DNA of 39,678 bases, taken from the NCBI RefSeq assembly GCF_001722335.1, contig NZ_MIHA01000034.1, positions 1-39,678 of the forward strand, read 5' to 3'. Position 1 is the first letter of the stretch; each line of letters opens with the position of its first letter. Below, in pieces: positions 36,580 through 39,678 of the stretch. This DNA is from Mycolicibacterium flavescens. Its GTDB lineage: Bacteria; Actinomycetota; Actinomycetes; Mycobacteriales; Mycobacteriaceae. The notes below the pieces were generated by a model. The model worked only from the letters and a program-made list of their open reading frames with translations, ran no database searches and was not told the origin of the DNA. Made by a program: the position numbers and the translations under genes.

Positions 36580-36687
36580 CTATTTGCGGACGTTGCAGTT
36601 GGGTCGGTTCCCGCAGTGATGACCGGATTCGCACACGTTGCAGCGGCAGCTACAACCGCTGGGTGCCTTGACTGCAGAGATACGCAT
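36580..36687 (-). CDS. 35-residue cysteine-rich, metallothionein-like peptide
   Basis: A small gene of 36 codons: MRISAVKAPSG followed by CSCRCNVCESGHHC and a tail ending NCNVRK. Cysteines are C12, C14, C16, C19, C25 and C31, with adjacent H23 and H24, so 8 of the last 24 residues are potential metal ligands. AAAGGAG lies 10 nt before the ATG, a TATATT -10 candidate lies further upstream, and a strong hairpin follows the stop, so all parts of an independent gene are present. The pattern suits binding of Cu(I) or Zn(II), but it does not resemble the known mycobacterial MymT beyond its cysteine content. I do not recognise a named family. Confidence 0.72.
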   Translation of the reverse strand: MRISAVKAPSGCSCRCNVCESGHHCGNRPNCNVRK

Positions 36688-36743
36688 CGCTGTTCAACTC
36701 CTTTGTTGACGCGCCGCGGCGGGCGCATAGTGGACGCATCTCG

Positions 36744-36749
36744 AATATA
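36744..36749 (-). promoter_or_regulatory. Candidate -10 box of the cysteine-rich gene
   Basis: TATATT on the minus strand fits TANNNT and is unusually AT-rich for this region. It lies in the gap after the prpE stop, 56 nt before the ATG. Confidence 0.4.
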
Positions 36750-36776
36750 TGCCGATCCGTTTGGGGTTTGGGCCGG

Positions 36777-38648
36777 TTAGCGCGTGTGCAGAATCGGCTT
36801 GAGGGTTTCCAGCACGCCGGGATCCTCGATCGTCGACGGCACCGGTTCGTCCTTACCGTGCGCGATGCCGCGCATCGTCTTGCGCAGGATCTTGCCCGAG
36901 CGGGTCTTCGGCAGGGCCGGCACGATGTCGACGGCCTTCAAACACGCTACCGCGCCGATGTTCTCGCGTACCAGCGCGACGAGTTCGTCGGCCAGTCCCT
37001 CGGCCTTCGCGCCGGACTGCAACACCACCAAGCCGCGGGGTACCTGTCCTTTGATGTCGTCGTTGACGCCGATCACCGCGCACTCGGCGACCGCCGGGTG
37101 CGTCGCGAGCACCGCTTCGATGGAGCCCGTCGACAGCCGGTGCCCGGCCACGTTGATGACGTCGTCGATGCGACCCATCACGAACAGGTAGCCGTCTTCA
37201 TCGAGGTATCCGCCGTCGCCGGTGAGGTAGTAGCCCGCGTACTCGCGCAGGTAGGAGGCCTCATAGCGGGCGTCGTCACCCCACAGCGTGGGAAGGGTGC
37301 CCGGCGGAAGGGGCAGCCGGATGCAGATCGCGCCTTCCTCGTTCGGTTCGCAGGAGGAGCCGTCGACCCGAAGGATGCGCACGTCGTAGCCGGGCATCGG
37401 CACGGTCGGCGACCCGGGTTTGATCGGCATCGGGTCCAACCCCATCGGGTTGGCGGCGATCGCCCAACCGGTCTCGGTCTGCCACCAGTGGTCGACGATC
37501 GGGATGCCGAGTTTCTGCGATGCCCACTGATAGGTGTCGGGGTCGAGGCGCTCACCGGCCTGGAACAGGTACTTCATCCGCGACAGGTCATAGCGGCCGA
37601 TGTGCTCGCCGTCGGGGTCCTCCTTGCGGATCGCGCGCAGGGCCGTCGGCGCGGTGAACAGCGCCTTGACCCCGTGCTCGGAGGCGACGCGCCAGAACGC
37701 GCCGGGATCGGGTGTTCCGATCGGCTTGCCTTCGTAGAGAACGGTGGTGGCGCCCAAAAGCAGTGGCGCATAGACGATGTACGAGTGGCCGACCACCCAG
37801 CCGACGTCGGAGGCGGTCCAGAACACGTCGCCGGGCGAGATGTCGTAGATGTTGCGGATGCTCCACATCAGCGCCACCGCGTGCCCGCCGTTGTCGCGCA
37901 CGATGCCCTTGGGCTTGCCGGTGGTGCCCGAGGTGTAGAGCACGTAGAGCGGGTCGGTCGCCGCGACCGGTACGGGGTCGACGGGTGCGGCCGAGGCCAC
38001 GTAGTCCCAGTCCAGATCGCGGTCGGCGATCAACTCGCAGCGATGACGTTCGCGCTGTGCGATCACGCAGACGCGCGGCGGGTGTTCGGCCATCTGCAGC
38101 GCGGCGTCGAGCATCGGCTTGTACTCGACGGTGCGGGTCGGTTCGATGCCGCACGACGCGGAGACGACGACGGTGGGCCTGGCGTCGTCGATGCGGGCCG
38201 CGAGTTCGTGGGCAGCGAACCCGCCGAACACCACCGAATGCACCGCGCCCAGGCGCGCGCACGCCAGCATGGCGATGACGGCCTCGGGGATCATCGGCAT
38301 GTAGATGACGACGCGGTCGCCCTTCGCGACGCCGAGTCCGCGCAGTCCGCCCGCGAATTTGGCTGTGGCGTCGAGTAATTCGCGGTAAGTGTAGGTGCGC
38401 TGGGTGCCGGTGACGGGCGAGTCGTAGATGAGCGCGGTCTGATCGGCGCGGCCGTTCTCGACGTGCCGGTCCAGCGCGTTGGCGCAGGTATTGAGCTCGC
38501 CGTCGGGGAACCATCGGTAGAACGGCGGATTCGAGTCGTCGAGGATCTGCTGGGGCGCTCGCGTCCACGTCACCGCCTTGGCGACCTCGGCCCAGAACGA
38601 CTGTGGATCGGCGATGCTGGCGTCGAACAACTCTCGATATCCGGACAT
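36777..38648 (-). CDS. prpE: Propionyl-CoA synthetase / acetyl-CoA synthetase-like ligase
   Basis: 623 residues of the acyl-adenylate ligase family. YTSGTTGKPKGIVRDNGGHAVAL (about 235-257) is the PrpE form of the ATP-binding loop rather than that of Acs. WWQTETGW and GYYLTGDGGYLDEDGYLFVMGR follow. The C-terminal catalytic lysine lies in PKTRSGKILRK, the site that is acetylated in relatives. It activates propionate (or acetate) to the CoA thioester. The ATG at 38648 lies 6 nt from TACCGT, so the message is probably leaderless. Propionate versus acetate preference is inferred from the loop only. Confidence 0.88.
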   Translation of the reverse strand: MSGYRELFDASIADPQSFWAEVAKAVTWTRAPQQILDDSNPPFYRWFPDGELNTCANALDRHVENGRADQTALIYDSPVTGTQRTYTYRELLDATAKFAGGLRGLGVAKGDRVVIYMPMIPEAVIAMLACARLGAVHSVVFGGFAAHELAARIDDARPTVVVSASCGIEPTRTVEYKPMLDAALQMAEHPPRVCVIAQRERHRCELIADRDLDWDYVASAAPVDPVPVAATDPLYVLYTSGTTGKPKGIVRDNGGHAVALMWSIRNIYDISPGDVFWTASDVGWVVGHSYIVYAPLLLGATTVLYEGKPIGTPDPGAFWRVASEHGVKALFTAPTALRAIRKEDPDGEHIGRYDLSRMKYLFQAGERLDPDTYQWASQKLGIPIVDHWWQTETGWAIAANPMGLDPMPIKPGSPTVPMPGYDVRILRVDGSSCEPNEEGAICIRLPLPPGTLPTLWGDDARYEASYLREYAGYYLTGDGGYLDEDGYLFVMGRIDDVINVAGHRLSTGSIEAVLATHPAVAECAVIGVNDDIKGQVPRGLVVLQSGAKAEGLADELVALVRENIGAVACLKAVDIVPALPKTRSGKILRKTMRGIAHGKDEPVPSTIEDPGVLETLKPILHTR

Positions 38649-38654
38649 ACCGGC

Positions 38655-38660
38655 ACGGTA
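38655..38660 (-). promoter_or_regulatory. -10 box, leaderless start of prpE
   Basis: TACCGT on the minus strand is a TANNNT match 6 nt before the ATG at 38648. Confidence 0.55.
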
Positions 38661-38677
38661 GCGCGATCACCGGTCTC

Positions 38678-38683
38678 TATAGT
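38678..38683 (+). promoter_or_regulatory. -10 box, leaderless start of the alpha/beta hydrolase
   Basis: TATAGT is a TANNNT match 6 nt before the ATG at 38690. It lies 17 bp from the opposing prpE -10 box. Confidence 0.6.
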
Positions 38684-38689
38684 CCGTTT

Positions 38690-39553
38690 ATGCCTGCTGG
38701 ACCCCCGCCCATCGCCGGTGTGCGGCGATCCTTCGTCGACGCCCGCGGGGTGCGCTTCCACGTGACGGAGGCCGGGCCCGCCGACGGGCGGCCGGTGCTG
38801 GCGCTGCACGGGTGGCCCCAGCACCACTGGGTCTACCGCGATCTTCTGGCCGACCCGCCGCCGGGGTTGCGGATCATCGCGCCCGACCTGCCGGGTTACG
38901 GATGGTCCGGGCCGGCCCCGCACCGGTGGGGTAAGGACGACGTCGCCGCCGATGTGGAGGCGCTGCTCGACGCGCTGGGCCTCGATCGGGTTCTGCTGGT
39001 CGGCCATGACTGGGGCGCGTTCGTCGGGTACCGCCTGCTGGCGATGGCGCCGGAGCGGTTCGACGGCTACCTGGCGATGAACATGGCCCACCCGTGGAAC
39101 AGTCCGCGCGCGTTGGTGCCGCATATGTGGCGGTTCTGGTATCAGGTGCCGTTGGCCATTCTCGGTCCGCGGTTGCAGCAGCGGGCGAAACTCGTTGCGC
39201 GGGTGTTCCGCAGTGCGTCGCGGGTGGACCGGGAAACGGCGAAGGTCTACACCGAACGTTTCCGTGATCCCGTCGTCGCGCGCGCGGCCCGAGATACGTA
39301 CCGGACGTTCCTGCTGCGCGAACTGCCGACCGCCGGGACCGCGCCCGCACCGCCGCGCGCGACGATCCCGATCCGCTGCCTGTTCGGCGCCGGTGACCGC
39401 GCCGTGCACCCGTCGATGGTCGCCGCGGAGACCGCCAGGGCCGACGACTACACCTTGGAATTGGTCGACGCCAGCCACTTCATCGTCGACGAACGACCGG
39501 ATCTGGTCCGGGCGCGGTTGATCGCGCTCGCCGAGGAGACTGGCCTCAAATAA
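38690..39553 (+). CDS. Alpha/beta hydrolase, epoxide hydrolase/dehalogenase-like
   Basis: 287 residues. The oxyanion motif is HGWP (40-43), PDLPGYGWS follows near 65, and the nucleophile elbow is GHDWGA with D107, so the nucleophile is aspartate as in epoxide hydrolases and haloalkane dehalogenases. FGAGDRAVHP holds the likely acid residue and DASHFIVDERPD the catalytic histidine. A cap domain covers about 130-220. The ATG at 38690 is chosen because TATAGT lies 6 nt upstream, giving a leaderless message; there is no ribosome-binding site. It is divergent from prpE. The substrate is unknown. Confidence 0.85.
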   Translation: MPAGPPPIAGVRRSFVDARGVRFHVTEAGPADGRPVLALHGWPQHHWVYRDLLADPPPGLRIIAPDLPGYGWSGPAPHRWGKDDVAADVEALLDALGLDRVLLVGHDWGAFVGYRLLAMAPERFDGYLAMNMAHPWNSPRALVPHMWRFWYQVPLAILGPRLQQRAKLVARVFRSASRVDRETAKVYTERFRDPVVARAARDTYRTFLLRELPTAGTAPAPPRATIPIRCLFGAGDRAVHPSMVAAETARADDYTLELVDASHFIVDERPDLVRARLIALAEETGLK

Positions 39554-39611
39554 CTTCTGTCACTTTGGTTTCTGGGGCCACATTTGGGGGTGTGGTGTCG
39601 GTGGGGGTGGT

Positions 39612-39617
39612 TAGTGT
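39612..39617 (+). promoter_or_regulatory. -10 box of the right-edge gene
   Basis: TAGTGT is a TANNNT match 6 nt before the GTG at 39624. Confidence 0.45.
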
Positions 39618-39623
39618 CGGGTT

Positions 39624-39678
39624 GTGGGTATCGAACGTATGTACGAAGCGCTTGCGGTGGTTCGCCGCGAGCTCGACG
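39624..39678 (+). CDS. 5' end of an unidentified gene, possibly DUF222/HNH type
   Basis: An open frame from GTG to the window edge (18 codons), reading VGIERMYEALAVVRRELD. The -10 box 6 nt upstream supports a real leaderless start. The short helical opening would suit the DUF222 proteins of the mycobacterial 13E12 repeat family, but too little is visible to assign it. Confidence 0.4.
   Translation, partial: MGIERMYEALAVVRRELD

Noticed and set aside
36442..36780. 112-codon plus-strand frame over the cysteine-rich region
   Set aside because: No ribosome-binding site or homology; it is antisense to the cysteine-rich gene and its hairpin, which have better signals.
36777..38378. Very long plus-strand open frame opposite prpE
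   Set aside because: An effect of high GC at third codon positions; the minus-strand product is a complete ligase with all motifs.

Overview
The window is a high-GC actinobacterial chromosome segment and reads as a fast-growing mycobacterium (Mycolicibacterium-like). The evidence is a near-identical DevR/DosR regulator, a DevS/DosT-type heme sensor kinase, Acg-family nitroreductases, a Tgs1-type wax ester synthase/diacylglycerol acyltransferase, an OtsB1 fusion protein, mycobacterial NarGHJI, and many promoters in which a -10 box lies 6-7 nt from the start codon (leaderless mRNAs). No tRNA, rRNA, insertion sequence or CRISPR array was seen, and no gene-free stretch exceeds 300 bases.

Layout. 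1-321: 3' end of a Ppx/GppA phosphatase. 394-4387 (+): operon of Acg nitroreductase, zinc alcohol dehydrogenase, second Acg protein and a universal stress protein (USP). 4396-6130 (-): third Acg protein followed by devR. 6237-8598 (+): Rv2004c-like kinase and USP. 8723-12728 (-): PEP synthase followed by two USPs. 12886-17462 (+): otsB1-type HAD/trehalose-phosphatase/GH65 fusion and pfkB. 17476-19435 (-): a pair of ketosynthase III-like proteins. 19544-22488 (+): a truncated SRPBCC-type ORF, devS and a fifth USP. 22492-24996: divergent TetR regulator and SulP permease. 24986-38648 (-): PPOX-fold protein, tgs1, fdxA, narI, narJ, narH, narG, narK, a ZIP-like transporter, a DUF4383 protein, a 35-residue cysteine-rich peptide and prpE. 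38690-39553 (+): an alpha/beta hydrolase. The right edge cuts a new gene.

How it works together. This is a consolidated dormancy (hypoxia/NO/CO) island. Matches to the DosR consensus GGGACTTNNGNCCCT lie before seven transcription units, usually 34-35 nt upstream of the start codon, with a (T/G/C)A-N3-T -10 box 6-7 nt before that start. DevR is made downstream of a DosR-driven Acg gene and DevS downstream of a DosR-driven remnant ORF, so both halves of the two-component system look auto-amplified although they sit about 15 kb apart. The outputs are redox and flavin handling (Acg, ADH, FdxA), gluconeogenic and glycolytic control (PEP synthase, PfkB), trehalose-type sugars (OtsB1), storage lipid (Tgs1 and perhaps the ketosynthase pair), nitrate respiration (NarKGHJI) and six-fold stress signalling (five USPs plus the kinase). 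The items most worth a second look are the fixed geometry of leaderless DosR promoters, the row of DosR boxes at 12763-12850, the cysteine-rich peptide at 36580-36687, the mismatched ketosynthase III pair and the truncated ORF ahead of devS.
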